64,000 nucleotides of DNA, from NCBI RefSeq assembly GCF_001315945.1, contig NZ_BBBG01000001.1, forward strand, positions 248,001 to 312,000, read 5' to 3'. This stretch comes from Methanogenium cariaci JCM 10550. GTDB taxonomy: Archaea; Halobacteriota; Methanomicrobia; Methanomicrobiales; Methanomicrobiaceae. Shown in pieces: positions 27,952-37,741 of this stretch. Made by a program: the position numbers and the translations under genes. Position 1 is the stretch's first letter; each line of letters begins with the position of its first letter. The notes below the pieces were generated by a model that was not told the DNA's origin, made no database searches, and saw only the letters and a program-made list of their open reading frames with translations.

Positions 27952-29262
27952 ATGGCAAAATATTCCGACACAATCGATCTCTATTCAGATGACGGTAAGC
28001 TTCTGAAGAGCGGCGTAACCATCGACAAGGTCAGCCCGCTCGTCAACCCGGCATCAAAGAAGATCGTTGACCTCACCAAGAGGTCCATCGCAGTCAACCT
28101 CGGCGGCATTGAGAAAGGCCTCAAAGCTGGTAAACTTGGCAAGGGTACCATTATGGGCCGTGAGCTTGACCTCCCGATTATGGACAACAAAGACGCAATC
28201 GTCGCTAAGATTAAAGAGATGGTTGACGTTGAGGGTGGCGACACCGTTGTCAACGAATTCAAGGGCGGCAGTCTTCTCCTCGTTGAGGTTCCAAAGGCAC
28301 GTCTCGATTCTGCAGCAACCTACGATGCAGCTATCTCAGCTGTTGCAGCAGCAACCACCTATGCGGTTGTTGACCAGTTTAACGTCGATGCATTCAACGC
28401 ATCCACTGTTAAGGCAGCATGCTGGGGGGGCGGATACCCCCACACAATGGACATGCCGGGCTCAGGTGTAACATCTGTCCTTAACATTCCACAGAACAAT
28501 GAGGGTATCGGCTTTGCACTGCGTAACATCGGTGTTAACCACTTCGTTATGATGACCGGAAGGAATGCAATGCAGGGTGCAGCACTCGCATCAACCCTCG
28601 AGACCGCAGGAGAGTTCGAGATGGGTGGCGCAATCGGCCCATTCGAGCGCCACATGCTTCTGCAGTACGCATACCAGGGTCTTAACGCAAACAACCTCGT
28701 ATACGAACTCGTCAAAGAGAACGGCCAGTCAGGTACCATCGGTACTGTTGTCCAGTCCCTCGTTGAGCGTGCAATCGAAGACAAGGTCATCGTTGCAGGC
28801 AAGAAGGGCGGCTACTTCCAGTTCTACGACACCAAGGACCCCCCCATGATGTGGAACGCATACGCAGCAGCAGGTACCATGGCAGCAACACTTGTCAACT
28901 GTGGTGCAGGACGTTTCGCACAGGGTGTCTCCTCGACTCTCCTGTACTTCAACGATCTGCTTGAACACGAGACCGGTCTCCCCCCCAGCACTGACTTCGG
29001 TCGTGTAATGGGAACTGCTGTTGGTTTCTCATTCTTCAGCCACTCCATCTATGGTGGCGGCGGTCCTGGTATCTTCAATGGTAACCACGTCGTAACACGT
29101 CACGCAAACGGCTGTGCAATTCCATGTGTCGTTGCAGCATGTGCACTCGATGCAGGTACACAGATGTTCACTCCTGAGGGCACTTCCGCTATCATGGGCG
29201 AAACATACGGTCAGATTGACGTATTCAAGAGACCGATCCAGAATATCGCAGACGGTATCTGA
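27952..29262 (+). CDS. mcrB: Methyl-coenzyme M reductase subunit beta
   Basis: 436 residues. Forms the hexameric Mcr with McrA and McrG and contributes to the F430 and coenzyme B sites. Markers: MAKYSDTIDLYSDDGKLL, SLVERAIEDKVIVAGKKGGYF, MWNAYAAAGTMAATLVNCGAG, RVMGTAVGFSFFSHSIYGGGG and GNHVVTRHANGCAIPCVVAA. The frame is intact, but runs of seven add one residue each (CWGGGYPHT, KDPPMMWN, GLPPSTD) compared with McrB in general. Strong ribosome site ggagg eight bases upstream. Confidence 0.97.
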   Translation: MAKYSDTIDLYSDDGKLLKSGVTIDKVSPLVNPASKKIVDLTKRSIAVNLGGIEKGLKAGKLGKGTIMGRELDLPIMDNKDAIVAKIKEMVDVEGGDTVVNEFKGGSLLLVEVPKARLDSAATYDAAISAVAAATTYAVVDQFNVDAFNASTVKAACWGGGYPHTMDMPGSGVTSVLNIPQNNEGIGFALRNIGVNHFVMMTGRNAMQGAALASTLETAGEFEMGGAIGPFERHMLLQYAYQGLNANNLVYELVKENGQSGTIGTVVQSLVERAIEDKVIVAGKKGGYFQFYDTKDPPMMWNAYAAAGTMAATLVNCGAGRFAQGVSSTLLYFNDLLEHETGLPPSTDFGRVMGTAVGFSFFSHSIYGGGGPGIFNGNHVVTRHANGCAIPCVVAACALDAGTQMFTPEGTSAIMGETYGQIDVFKRPIQNIADGI

Positions 29263-29279
29263 ACAGAGAACTGATTTGA

Positions 29280-29766
29280 ATGACTGAAGCTGTCGTTGAT
29301 TACCCCCCCAGTGCCGGATCACACCCCCCCTCCGCATGCTCAAACCGGACTCCGCGGAAGCACTCCTCAATGAGGTTGTGAAGATTCCCGGAATTCGCCG
29401 GATGATGATAAATGGTCCCAATCTTCCGCGCACGGTCCCGTACGGGCCTGCGCGGGGGGGAAACCCAACCCCCCCAATTCCAACCGTAAAGTCATTATGG
29501 TTGGCGGGTCGGAATTTGAACTCCGTGTTCAGGTCGGGACCATGATCTTTGAGGTGCTGGATGACAGTGTGACTGAAAAGATCCGTGCACTATGTGATCG
29601 GTTCTTCACGAAATTCCCGTATCAGCTCCAGACCGGGAAGAAGTACATGAGAACCCAGCCAACTGTTGCGGACTACGCGAAATATGGTCCCAACGTGGAT
29701 CCAGACCTGATCGGTCTCATGGATCCGCGGAATAAAGAAGGACCGGTAATTATTCAGGGAAGGTAA
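29280..29766 (+). CDS. mcrD: Methyl-coenzyme M reductase operon protein D
   Basis: About 160 residues. Accessory protein thought to take part in F430 loading or Mcr assembly. Starts MTEAVVDYP, then after two C runs PLRMLKPDSAEALLNEV, GIRRMMINGPNLPRTVPYGPARG, and after two more runs KVIMVGGSEFELRVQVG, ALCDRFFTKFPYQLQTGKKY and the end NKEGPVIIQGR. The four runs at 29305-29311, 29325-29331, 29453-29459 and 29470-29475 cut the gene into pieces; I join them. Position between mcrB and mcrC is canonical. Confidence 0.9.
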
Positions 29767-29773
29767 GATATTC

Positions 29774-30406
29774 ATGCCGATTGGTCGCATAACCCAGGTT
29801 GTTGACTGCCGCGAATCCATGGGGGGGATGGGTAAAGGCGGAGGCCTTGCCCAACGTGGCACTATTTCAGAGTGTCGCCATCCTGATGTGATTGTCGTCG
29901 GCATGTCTCCCGGAAGGCGTCATGTGACTAAACCGGTATGTGATATCACGTCTGCCCTGAGGAGAGAGGGCGTGGAATTCTCGGTGAGCACTCTTGTGCT
30001 CAACTCGGGAAGTGGCGTCCCTGCTGATGCTCCAAAACTGGCAGGTTCTGTCCTGGGGGCCTATTTTGGCCTTTCAGGAAAAGAGGTGTCACAAATTGAG
30101 CAGCATAAAGTTGCTGTTCTGCACCACGGGAATGTACGTTCCCATGTGGTGGAGAAGGTGCGTTTTATTCTCTCACAGGCAGATGTCCGCGCAGTTGTTG
30201 TCTCACAGGCACCAATTGACTATGAGGATCTCGCAAAAGTCGGTGTCAAAACCGCATATGTCATGCCGTCACCGGAGCACATCCGTACAAAGGGTGAGGT
30301 GGCAGCAATTGTCAGCGGTGTGACCAGAGGTCAGACCCCCCCGCCGCGGGATAAACTCGCCGAAGTTGTTCAGGCAGTATTGAACGTAATGAAAAATCCT
30401 AATTAA
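29774..30406 (+). CDS. mcrC: Methyl-coenzyme M reductase operon protein C
   Basis: 210 residues. McrC belongs to the ATP-dependent activation complex of Mcr. Family markers: MPIGRITQVVDCRESMGGMGKGGG (shown in part), AQRGTISECRHPDVIVVGMSPG, TLVLNSGSGVPADAP, SVLGAYFGLSGKE and HHGNVRSHVVEKVRFILSQA. The frame is intact; a G7 run adds a Gly (SMGGMGK) and a C7 run adds a Pro near the C-terminus (TPPPRDK). Twelve bases separate it from mcrG. Confidence 0.95.
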   Translation: MPIGRITQVVDCRESMGGMGKGGGLAQRGTISECRHPDVIVVGMSPGRRHVTKPVCDITSALRREGVEFSVSTLVLNSGSGVPADAPKLAGSVLGAYFGLSGKEVSQIEQHKVAVLHHGNVRSHVVEKVRFILSQADVRAVVVSQAPIDYEDLAKVGVKTAYVMPSPEHIRTKGEVAAIVSGVTRGQTPPPRDKLAEVVQAVLNVMKNPN

Positions 30407-30418
30407 GGTGAAATAATT

Positions 30419-31188
30419 ATGGCATACACACCACAGTATGGTCCGGGCACATCCGTCGTCGCTGAGAACAGGCGCCGCCAGATGAACCCGAACGTCGAAC
30501 TTGACAAAGTTCGAGATGTAACTGATGAAGATGTTGTGCTGGTTCTCGGTCACCGCGCACCGGGCTCCGCATATCCAACTGCACACCCCCCCCACTCGCA
30601 GAGCAGCAGGAACCTGACTGCCCAATCCGCAAGATTGTCGAGCCAACCGAGGGTGCAAAGGCAGGCGACCGCGTCCGCTACATACAGTTTGTTGACTCTA
30701 TGTACAACGGTCCGTCCCAGCCATACCAGCGTACCTACGCAGAATGTTACCGCTTCCGTGGTATTGACCCAGGTACACTCTCCGGTCGTCAGATCGTCGA
30801 GTGCCGTGAGCGTGACCTTGAGTCCTACTCCAAGTGGCTCCTCGAGACCGAAATGTTCGAGCCCGCTCTTACCAGCATCCGTGGCGCAACTGTGCACGGA
30901 CACTCACTCCGTCTTGCAGAAGATGGCCTGATGTTCGACATGCTCCAGAGGTGTATTGTTGGTGACGAAGGTATCGTTACCTACGTGAAAGACCAGATTG
31001 GAGAGCCCCCCCTCGACCGTGCAGTCGCAGTCGGCAAGCCACTCGATGACGCATGGGCAAAAGCCCACTCGACCATCTTCCACTCACTCGTCGGTTCAGC
31101 ATACCGTGATGACGAGGAGTACATTGAATACATCGTCCGCATCCACTCGCTGAGAACAAAATACGGCTTCATGCCGGTTGAGGAGTGA
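30419..31188 (+). CDS. mcrG: Methyl-coenzyme M reductase subunit gamma
   Basis: About 256 residues. Starts [20 protein letters not shown], then [20 protein letters not shown]; an eight-C run at 30586-30593 shifts the frame, with the continuation [58 protein letters not shown] and [16 protein letters not shown]. The protein ends [11 protein letters not shown]. Together with McrA and McrB it forms the active-site funnel. Five bases before the mcrA ATG. Confidence 0.96.
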
Positions 31189-31193
31189 TTTTA

Positions 31194-32912
31194 ATGGCAA
31201 AAATAGAGAGATCACAGAAGCTTTTCCTTGACGCACTCAAAGAGAAGTTCCAGGGCCAGGATCCTGAGTCCGTAAAGACCACGTTCTACAACTTCAATGG
31301 TGTCCGCCAGTCTCCGCGTAAGCGCGAATTTATGGCTGCAGCAAAGGGCATTGAAATGGAACGTGGAATCTCCATGTATGATCCAGAGCACTGCCACCTT
31401 GGTGGACTGCCAATGGGTCAGAGACAGCTCATGACCTACGAAGTCTCCCAGTCCGGTGTCTTCGTAGAGGGTGATGACCTTCACTTCGTCAACAACGCTG
31501 CAATGCAGCAGATGTGGGATGACATCCGCCGTACTGTCGTTGTCGGCATGGATCTTGCACACGCAACACTCCAGAAACGTCTCGGTAAGGAAGTTACCCC
31601 TGAGACGATCAACGAATACCTCCACATCCTCAACCACGCAATGCCCGGTGCAGCAGTGGTTCAGGAACACATGGTCGAGACCCACCCGGGCCTTGTCGAT
31701 GACTGTTACGTGAAGGTCTTCACTGGCGACGACGCAATGGCAGATGACATTGAGCCACAGTTCCTGATCAACATCGACAAGCTCTTCACCTCCGAACAGG
31801 CAGAAGTCCTGAAAGAACAGGTCGGCAAGTCGATGTACCAGGCAATCCACATCCCGACCATTGTCTCCCGTACCTGTGACGGTGGAACCACCTCCAGATG
31901 GTCTGCTATGCAGATCGGTATGTCCTTCATCGCAGCATACAGAATGTGCGCTGGTGAAGCAGCAGTCGCTGACCTTTCGTTCGCCGCAAAGCACGCCGGT
32001 GTCTCACAGATGGCATCCATCCTTCCGGCACGCCGTGCCCGTGGTCCAAACGAACCCGGTGGAATCAAATTCGGTGTATTCTCCGATATTATTCAGGCAA
32101 ACCGGAAATACCCGAACGACCCCCCCGCACGTGCATCCCTTGAGGTTGTCGGTGCAGGTACCATGCTCTTCGACCAGATCTGGCTTGGTTCCTACATGTC
32201 CGGTGGTGTCGGTTTCACCCAGTATGCAACCGCAGCATACACCGATAACATCCTTGATGAGTACACCTACTACGGTATGGACTACCTGAAGGACAAGTAC
32301 GGCTTCGACTACTCCAACCCGGACCCCCCCGCAGCAACCATCACTCCAACTCAGGATGTCGTCAACGACCTTGCAACTGAGGTTAACCTCAATGCAATGG
32401 AACAGTACGAACAGTACCCAACCATGATGGAAGACCACTTCGGCGGGTCACAGCGTGCTGGTGTTATGGCAGCAGCCTGTGGTCTGACCTGTTCCATTGG
32501 TACCGGAAACTCCAATGCCGGTCTGAACGGATGGTATCTTTCCATGCTCATGCACAAGGAAGGATGGTCACGTCTTGGTTTCTTCGGATACGATCTTCAG
32601 GACCAGTGTGGTTCAGCAAACTCCCTCTCCATGGAGCCTGACCGCGGTCTGATGGGCGAACTCCGTGGACCAAACTATCCAAACTACGCAATGAATGTCG
32701 GTCACCAGGGAGAATACGCAGCTATCGTCGGTGGTGCGCACTACGGACGCGGCGACGCATTCTGCTTCGACCCACTTGTGAAGATCTGTTTCGCAGACCC
32801 CCCCTCACTTACATTCGACTTCTCCGAACCCCCCCGCCGCGAATTTGCGAAGGGTGCAATACGCGAGTTCAAGCCAGCAGGCGAGCGCTCACTGATCATA
32901 CCTGCAAGGTAA
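31194..32912 (+). CDS. mcrA: Methyl-coenzyme M reductase subunit alpha
   Basis: 572 residues. Carries the F430 axial Gln region and all sites of known modification: [10 protein letters not shown] (methyl-His), [13 protein letters not shown] (methyl-Arg), [10 protein letters not shown] (methyl-Gln site) and [17 protein letters not shown] (thioglycine and methyl-Cys). [20 protein letters not shown] is the standard diagnostic block. I chose ATG 31194 ([11 protein letters not shown]), which fits homologues, over one three codons upstream. Four C runs of seven insert an extra Pro each (NDPPAR, DPPAAT, ADPPSL, EPPRRE) without breaking the frame; since McrA is so conserved, these are the best calibrators of the run-length error. 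Confidence 0.98.
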   Translation: MAKIERSQKLFLDALKEKFQGQDPESVKTTFYNFNGVRQSPRKREFMAAAKGIEMERGISMYDPEHCHLGGLPMGQRQLMTYEVSQSGVFVEGDDLHFVNNAAMQQMWDDIRRTVVVGMDLAHATLQKRLGKEVTPETINEYLHILNHAMPGAAVVQEHMVETHPGLVDDCYVKVFTGDDAMADDIEPQFLINIDKLFTSEQAEVLKEQVGKSMYQAIHIPTIVSRTCDGGTTSRWSAMQIGMSFIAAYRMCAGEAAVADLSFAAKHAGVSQMASILPARRARGPNEPGGIKFGVFSDIIQANRKYPNDPPARASLEVVGAGTMLFDQIWLGSYMSGGVGFTQYATAAYTDNILDEYTYYGMDYLKDKYGFDYSNPDPPAATITPTQDVVNDLATEVNLNAMEQYEQYPTMMEDHFGGSQRAGVMAAACGLTCSIGTGNSNAGLNGWYLSMLMHKEGWSRLGFFGYDLQDQCGSANSLSMEPDRGLMGELRGPNYPNYAMNVGHQGEYAAIVGGAHYGRGDAFCFDPLVKICFADPPSLTFDFSEPPRREFAKGAIREFKPAGERSLIIPAR

Positions 32913-32923
32913 GATCAACCCAA

Positions 32924-32931
32924 TTTTTTTT
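32924..32931 (+). terminator. Oligo-T terminator after mcrA
   Basis: Eight T residues 12 bases after the mcrA stop, followed by further A/T-rich sequence; typical archaeal intrinsic termination signal between mcr and mtr operons. Confidence 0.6.
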
Positions 32932-33020
32932 CATTAACAAAAACAAATCAATGGTTATTTTTTAACGTAGCCTGCATTCCGTTTCGAATGTAAAATAGTG
33001 ATTCTCTTTTTTTCGAAACC

Positions 33021-33030
33021 TTTAATAAAA
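33021..33030 (+). promoter_or_regulatory. TATA-like box of the mtr operon
   Basis: tttaataaaa preceded by cgaaacc (BRE-like), about 90 bases before mtrE. Predicted start near 33050, leader of about 60 bases ending in a strong aggagg ribosome site (33100-33105). Confidence 0.55.
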
Positions 33031-33111
33031 TCCCTATCGAGGTTTAATTGAACCAAAAAGGGTTTGTGTAACGTGTTACTCTGGTGCTTTGACACACAGG
33101 AGGATGCCTGA

Positions 33112-34034
33112 ATGGAAGAAATACTATTTGGCATCGGTATTAGCGCTCTGGCTGGCGCTCTTGCCACTGTAGCTGGCGCTGCGGAGGACACTGAATCTGA
33201 TATCGGATCACAGGGTGACCCGAACTCACAGGTTCAGCTGGCTCCGCAGATGGGGTATATTCACAGGATCTACAATAAAGCAGTATCCGGTGAACCCCCC
33301 CTGCGTACGGTCTATGGGTGGCATTAGCTGCCGGAATTGCCTGGGCGTTGATGGCGATTCAGTACAATGCGATTCTTGCTCTCATCATTGGTTCTGCGGT
33401 CGCAGTCTTTGTGCAGGGCGTGTACGCAACGACTGCATATCTCGGTCGTACTGCAAGTCTCGCAAAATTTGAACAGCCGGTGTATATCGATATTTTAAAA
33501 TCGGTTACAACTGTGACTATGGCCCACGCATTCGTGGCGGTCTTCACTACTGTTACTATGTGTTTCCTTATCATCGAGGCTCTGGGACATCCGTTCCCGC
33601 TGCCACTGATGGGTATTGTATGGGGGGGAATCGCACTGGGAGCAGCAGGATCTGCAACTGGTAACCCGTTCTACGGGAAAGAACGCCAGTATCAGAAGTA
33701 CCCCCCCTTCGGTGCAGGGTTACCTATCTCCGCATCCGGTGACATCGTCCGGTATGCAGAGGCAGGACAGAGAAGTTCACTTGACAACGGATGGTTCACA
33801 TCCAAGGGAGCAGGTCCCGCATCCGGTATCTGTTTCGGTCTTATCGTGTTCTTCGAATTATGGCGTACCATTCTCTTCGAGCCATTCGCAGCAGGCTGGG
33901 GGGGAGCAGTGATCGCCGGTGCCGTAATCATCATCGTCTTCATGGTCATCGACCGCATGGTTGAGTCATGGGCACGTAAGACCTACGGTCCATATACTAC
34001 AGAAACAGCAACAGAAGAGGAGGCAACAGCATGA
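33112..34034 (+). CDS. mtrE: Tetrahydromethanopterin S-methyltransferase subunit E
   Basis: About 307 residues, multi-pass membrane subunit of the sodium-pumping Mtr complex. N-terminal MEEILFGIGISALAGALATV, SQVQLAPQMGYIHRIYNKAV; a C7 run at 33295-33301 shifts the frame, and with five C the reading continues AYGLWVALAAGIAWALMAIQ. Several hydrophobic helices follow, with GNPFYGKERQYQKYPPFGAG as a cytoplasmic loop. Overlaps mtrD by ATGA. Confidence 0.95.
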
Positions 34035-34863
34035 GTGCATTAGGTGGCGGTTCAGCTGGTGGAGAAGGTATTAACCCGGCTGCATCAGTGATCGCACTGG
34101 TTATCGTACTTGCATCAGTTGGTATTGCCTATGTAGTCTACCCAGTAGCACTCATTCCTCTCATCGGCGTCATCATCGGCGGCGTGCTCATCTCCTTTGG
34201 TGTGCACTTCGTGCCGGTCGGTGGTGCACCCGCAGCAATGGGTCAGGCACCCGGTATCGCTACCGGTGTGGCAATGCTCGCTGCCGGTGGTGGCCTTGCA
34301 GGTCTCTTCGGAGGCGCATGGGCTGCTGAGATGGGCCTCTGGGTCGCACTCGGCGCAGGCGCAATCGGCGGCGGTCTCCTGATGGCAATTACCTGTCTGA
34401 TGGTGAACGTTGTCTACGTGTATGCAATGGGTATCCCCCCCGCTGCATCCGGAAAGGTCGAGAAAGACCCCATTACCGGTGACACGTACGATGGATACAG
34501 ATCTCAGGGAACTGAGGGTCACGGACTTCCGTTCATCTCCTATGTTGGTGGTGTAATTGGTGGTATCCTCGCCGGTCTCGGCGGTACGCTCATCTACCTT
34601 GAACTTCTCGAAGTCTACCAGCAGGCACTTCCAAATGTCCTCGGCATGACTCCTGAAGCATGGCTACGCTTGCCGTATCCCTTGCAGGTATCTTTGCAGT
34701 CGGTATGTTCCTTGTAGCAGCAGTACTTACCGCGTACAACATTACCGGTACCATCGAAGGTCCTCACGACCCGAAGTTCAAGAGATGGCCCCGCGCAGTA
34801 ATCGGATCGTCTGCAGCATGTGCAGCCTGCGGTCTTGTTGCTATTCTTCTGGTGGTAATCTGA
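34031..34863 (+). CDS. mtrD: Tetrahydromethanopterin S-methyltransferase subunit D
   Basis: About 277 residues with six or more hydrophobic helices; very Gly/Ala rich (SALGGGSAGGEGINPAAS, GVAMLAAGGGLAGLFGG). Loop VEKDPITGDTYDGYRSQGTE and C-terminal helix AVSLAGIFAVGMFLVAAVL are typical MtrD. An apparent one- or two-base indel near 34660-34668, outside any long run, moves the last 65 residues to another frame. One C run adds a Pro (GIPPAAS). Note the CCCC in the KDPITG loop, which is not extended. Confidence 0.93.
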
Positions 34864-34874
34864 GGTGTTAGAGA

Positions 34875-35749
34875 ATGTCAGTTAAAATTGAAGCATCAGA
34901 AGGCGGAATGGACCACAATGCCATGCTTGGCATCGGCTCATTGGCGCACTGGTCTGTATCTATCTGGTCTACCTCAACACCCTGATGTCAACCGAAGTCT
35001 TCGCCTTCTTTGGCGGGATTGCGGCTATCATCGCACTCTGGTGGGGGGGTACTGACTCAATCAAGAACCTCTGCAGCTACGGTCTCGGTACCGGTGTACC
35101 GTCCGCAGGTATGATCGCGCTTGGTTCCGGTGTTGTTGCCATGCTCTTTGCAACAAAACTCGCAGGAATCAGTCCGCTTCTTGTACCTGTCGGCTGTGTT
35201 GTTGTTGCAGCAATCCTCGGAGCAATCCTCGGATTCATTTCAGACAAGGTTCTCAACATGAACATCCCGGTGATGACCCGCATGATTGCAGAGCTTACCG
35301 TTGTCGGTTCACTGACAATGCTCGGCTTCACTGCAATGGTTGCAGGTACCTTCTCGTTCGGAGATCTCATCACCAGCACAACATCCGTTCTTGGTGTTGA
35401 ACTTGCAAGCTACGCATCATCCGTTATTGGCGGATGTGTGCTCGCAACAATCTTCATGCTCGGTGCAATCGCAATCCAGCACCCCCCCTTCAATGCATGT
35501 CTCGGCCCCCCCAACGAATCATGGGACCGCACACAGATGTGCGCAATTGAATGCGGTGCTTTGAGCATGATCGGCGTTGCAATCATGTCACTTGCATTCC
35601 TTTCGCTTCCGGCAGTCGTCATCTCATTTGTTATTTCCATCATCCTCTGGGGGGGATGGTCCTACAGTGAGTTGATCAAGCTCTCGAAGCGTGATGCATT
35701 TGCATGGCTTGACTCGCAGCCTATCCGTGAAGTCGGAGGTGAACAGTAA
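34875..35749 (+). CDS. mtrC: Tetrahydromethanopterin S-methyltransferase subunit C
   Basis: About 291 residues, multi-pass membrane subunit that with MtrD and MtrE forms the ion-conducting globule. ATG at 34875 (MSVKIEASEGGMDHNAMLGI) is read in one frame to about 34935, where a single missing base shifts it; the continuation is LIGALVCIYLVYLNTLM, then GLGTGVPSAGMIALGSG, NMNIPVMTRMIAELTVVGS and NESWDRTQMCAIECGALSM. Two C runs add Pro (HPPFNACLGPPNES). TAATG overlap with mtrB. Confidence 0.93.
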
Positions 35750-36038
35750 TGGGATATATCCAGGTACTGCCTGAGTATGGTCTCGTCGCTGACCCTATGG
35801 TTGGACTCGTAACCACCGCAGGGGGGGCATCCCTCGGTCAGGTTGTTGAGCGTGTCGATAAACTCGACAAGGTTGCTGATGACATTGTTAACATGCTCTC
35901 GGGAGAAGGAGACTTTATGGTGTCGTTCCCCCCCGGGAGAGGCGAAGCCTGCTTTATGCGGGTGGTGTCACAGCAATGTGGTATGGTCTTGCGGTCGGAC
36001 TTTTCATCGCGGGGATAGTCGCGTTTGGATTCTTATGA
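35749..36038 (+). CDS. mtrB: Tetrahydromethanopterin S-methyltransferase subunit B
   Basis: About 96 residues. GYIQVLPEYGLVADPMVG is the conserved N-terminus, a helical stretch VVERVDKLDKVADDIVNML follows, and the C-terminal membrane anchor LLYAGGVTAMWYGLAVGLF with AGIVAFGFL is found after correction of a C7 run at 35930-35936 and an indel near 35950. Ends at TGA 36036-36038, 11 bases before mtrA. Confidence 0.88.
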
Positions 36039-36049
36039 GGTGATAAGAT

Positions 36050-36775
36050 ATGGCAAATAAGAAATCACCGGCCTCAGGCTGGCCAGTTATCCAGGGCGAT
36101 TACATCTCCGGCAGTGGAGAGAGCTGTGTTGCAGTCTGTTCATTTGGTTCTCACCTTGATGAACAGGGTATCTGTGACGCAGGCGCTGGTATCTGTGGTT
36201 CCTGTAAGACAGAGAACCTCGGTCTTGAGAAGCTGATTGCAAACACCATCTCAAATCCGAACATCCGTTTCATCATCTTCTGCGGAACTGAAGTGAAAGG
36301 GCACCTTTCTGCCCAGTCACTTAAGGCCCTGCACGAGAATGGTGTCGAGGGCGGTAAGATCGTCGGTTCCAATGGTGCTATTGCATTCATCGAGAACCTT
36401 GACGCAGCCGCCATCGAGCGCTTCCAGCAGCAGGTCGAGATCATCGACATCATGGAAAGCGAAGACATGGGTGCGATCACCGCAAAAATCAACGAATGTG
36501 CAGGGAAAGACCCCCGGCGCATTTGACGCAGACCCGATGGTCATCGAGGTCAGCGATGATGAAGGCGGTGCAGGAGAAGGTGCAGAGGCGTCGAAGCTGA
36601 GATGTCCGCTGAACTTGCTCTGATTCACGCCCGGATGAAGACCATCCAGATGATGGTCACCGATATGGGATACCGCAACCGCTACGCAGCGGGTGTGTAT
36701 TCCGGTAAAGTTGAGGGAGTAATGATCGGACTGATCATATCGTTTGTCCTTTTGGGCTTCCTTCTGATGGGGTGA
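36050..36775 (+). CDS. mtrA: Tetrahydromethanopterin S-methyltransferase subunit A (complete, membrane anchored)
   Basis: About 242 residues. Carries the corrinoid (factor III) that takes the methyl group from methyl-tetrahydromethanopterin and gives it to coenzyme M. Soluble domain: [58 protein letters not shown]. After AGKDP a fifth C (36510-36514) shifts the frame; the almost identical copy at 36988 reads DPGAF without a shift and serves as control. A second indel near 36590 lies outside a long run. The C-terminal part [16 protein letters not shown] then [20 protein letters not shown] is the usual MtrA membrane anchor. Confidence 0.94.
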
Positions 36776-36780
36776 TATAA

Positions 36781-36986
36781 ATGACAGATGAAAAACAACC
36801 CACAACAATCCGTACTGCAGCGATTGATGGCATGATGTCTGATATCACGTACAAAGGCAGATTCTTGCACGTACCAACAAGCTTGACTCTGCAATTAGTG
36901 CCAGCGGTATCATCGGATTTTCTATCGGTCTGGTCATTTCTATCGTCCTTGTGATGGTACCTGTATTATTAATGGGAGGTATCTGA
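36781..36986 (+). CDS. mtrF: Tetrahydromethanopterin S-methyltransferase subunit F
   Basis: About 68 residues. Starts [20 protein letters not shown]; an indel near 36858, outside any long run, shifts the frame, and the continuation [19 protein letters not shown] then [20 protein letters not shown] ends with a single membrane helix. This is the typical MtrF shape, related to the C-terminus of MtrA. It is flanked by the two mtrA copies. Confidence 0.87.
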
Positions 36987-36987
36987 A

Positions 36988-37728
36988 ATGGCAGATAAGA
37001 AATCCCCGGCCTCAGGCTGGCCAGTTATCCAGGGCGATTACATCTCCGGCAGTGGAGAGAGCTGTGTTGCAGTCTGTTCATTTGGTTCCCACCTTGACGA
37101 ACAGGGTATCTGTGACGCAGGCGCTGGTATCTGTGGTTCCTGTAAGACAGAGAACCTCGGTCTTGAGAAGCTGATTGCAAACACCATCTCAAATCCGAAC
37201 ATCCGTTTCATCATCTTCTGCGGAACTGAAGTGAAAGGGCATCTTTCTGCCCAGTCACTGAAGGCCCTGCACGAGAATGGTGTCGAGGGCGGTAAGATCG
37301 TCGGTTCCAATGGTGCTATCGCATTTATCGAGAACCTTGACGCAGCCGCCATCGAGCGCTTCCAGCAGCAGGTCGAGATCATCGACATCATGGAAAGCGA
37401 AGACATGGGCGCGATCACCGCAAAGATCAACGAATGTGCAGGGAAAGATCCCGGTGCATTCGGCGCAGACCCGATGGTCATCGAGGTCAGCGATGATGAA
37501 GGCGGTGCCGGCGGTGAAGTGGCTGCCACAGCAAACCCCCAGTTCCTCGAAGTTGAGGCAAAACTCAATGCTATCGAGACAAAACTGGAGTTTGCTGATG
37601 CAGAACTTGCTCAGCGCTATGGCCGTAAGGTCGGCCGTGACATAGGTATTCTCTATGGCCTTGTCGCTGGTCTGATTGTATTCATGATGTTATTGGTATT
37701 ACTCCCCAAGTTAGGCGGATTTATCTGA
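36988..37728 (+). CDS. MtrA-MtrG fusion: second corrinoid domain joined to subunit G
   Basis: 246 residues, frame intact. Residues 1 to about 178 repeat MtrA of 36050-36775 with only about two visible differences (N3D and one D to G near 164); the DNA is also nearly identical. The MtrA anchor is replaced by [20 protein letters not shown], then [20 protein letters not shown] and a membrane helix [18 protein letters not shown], which is subunit MtrG. No separate mtrG exists in the operon (E-D-C-B-A-F-AG-H), so the fusion must supply MtrG. Each complex could therefore carry extra corrinoid domains. Confidence 0.9.
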   Translation: MADKKSPASGWPVIQGDYISGSGESCVAVCSFGSHLDEQGICDAGAGICGSCKTENLGLEKLIANTISNPNIRFIIFCGTEVKGHLSAQSLKALHENGVEGGKIVGSNGAIAFIENLDAAAIERFQQQVEIIDIMESEDMGAITAKINECAGKDPGAFGADPMVIEVSDDEGGAGGEVAATANPQFLEVEAKLNAIETKLEFADAELAQRYGRKVGRDIGILYGLVAGLIVFMMLLVLLPKLGGFI

Positions 37729-37741
37729 GGAGGGAGAAAAA

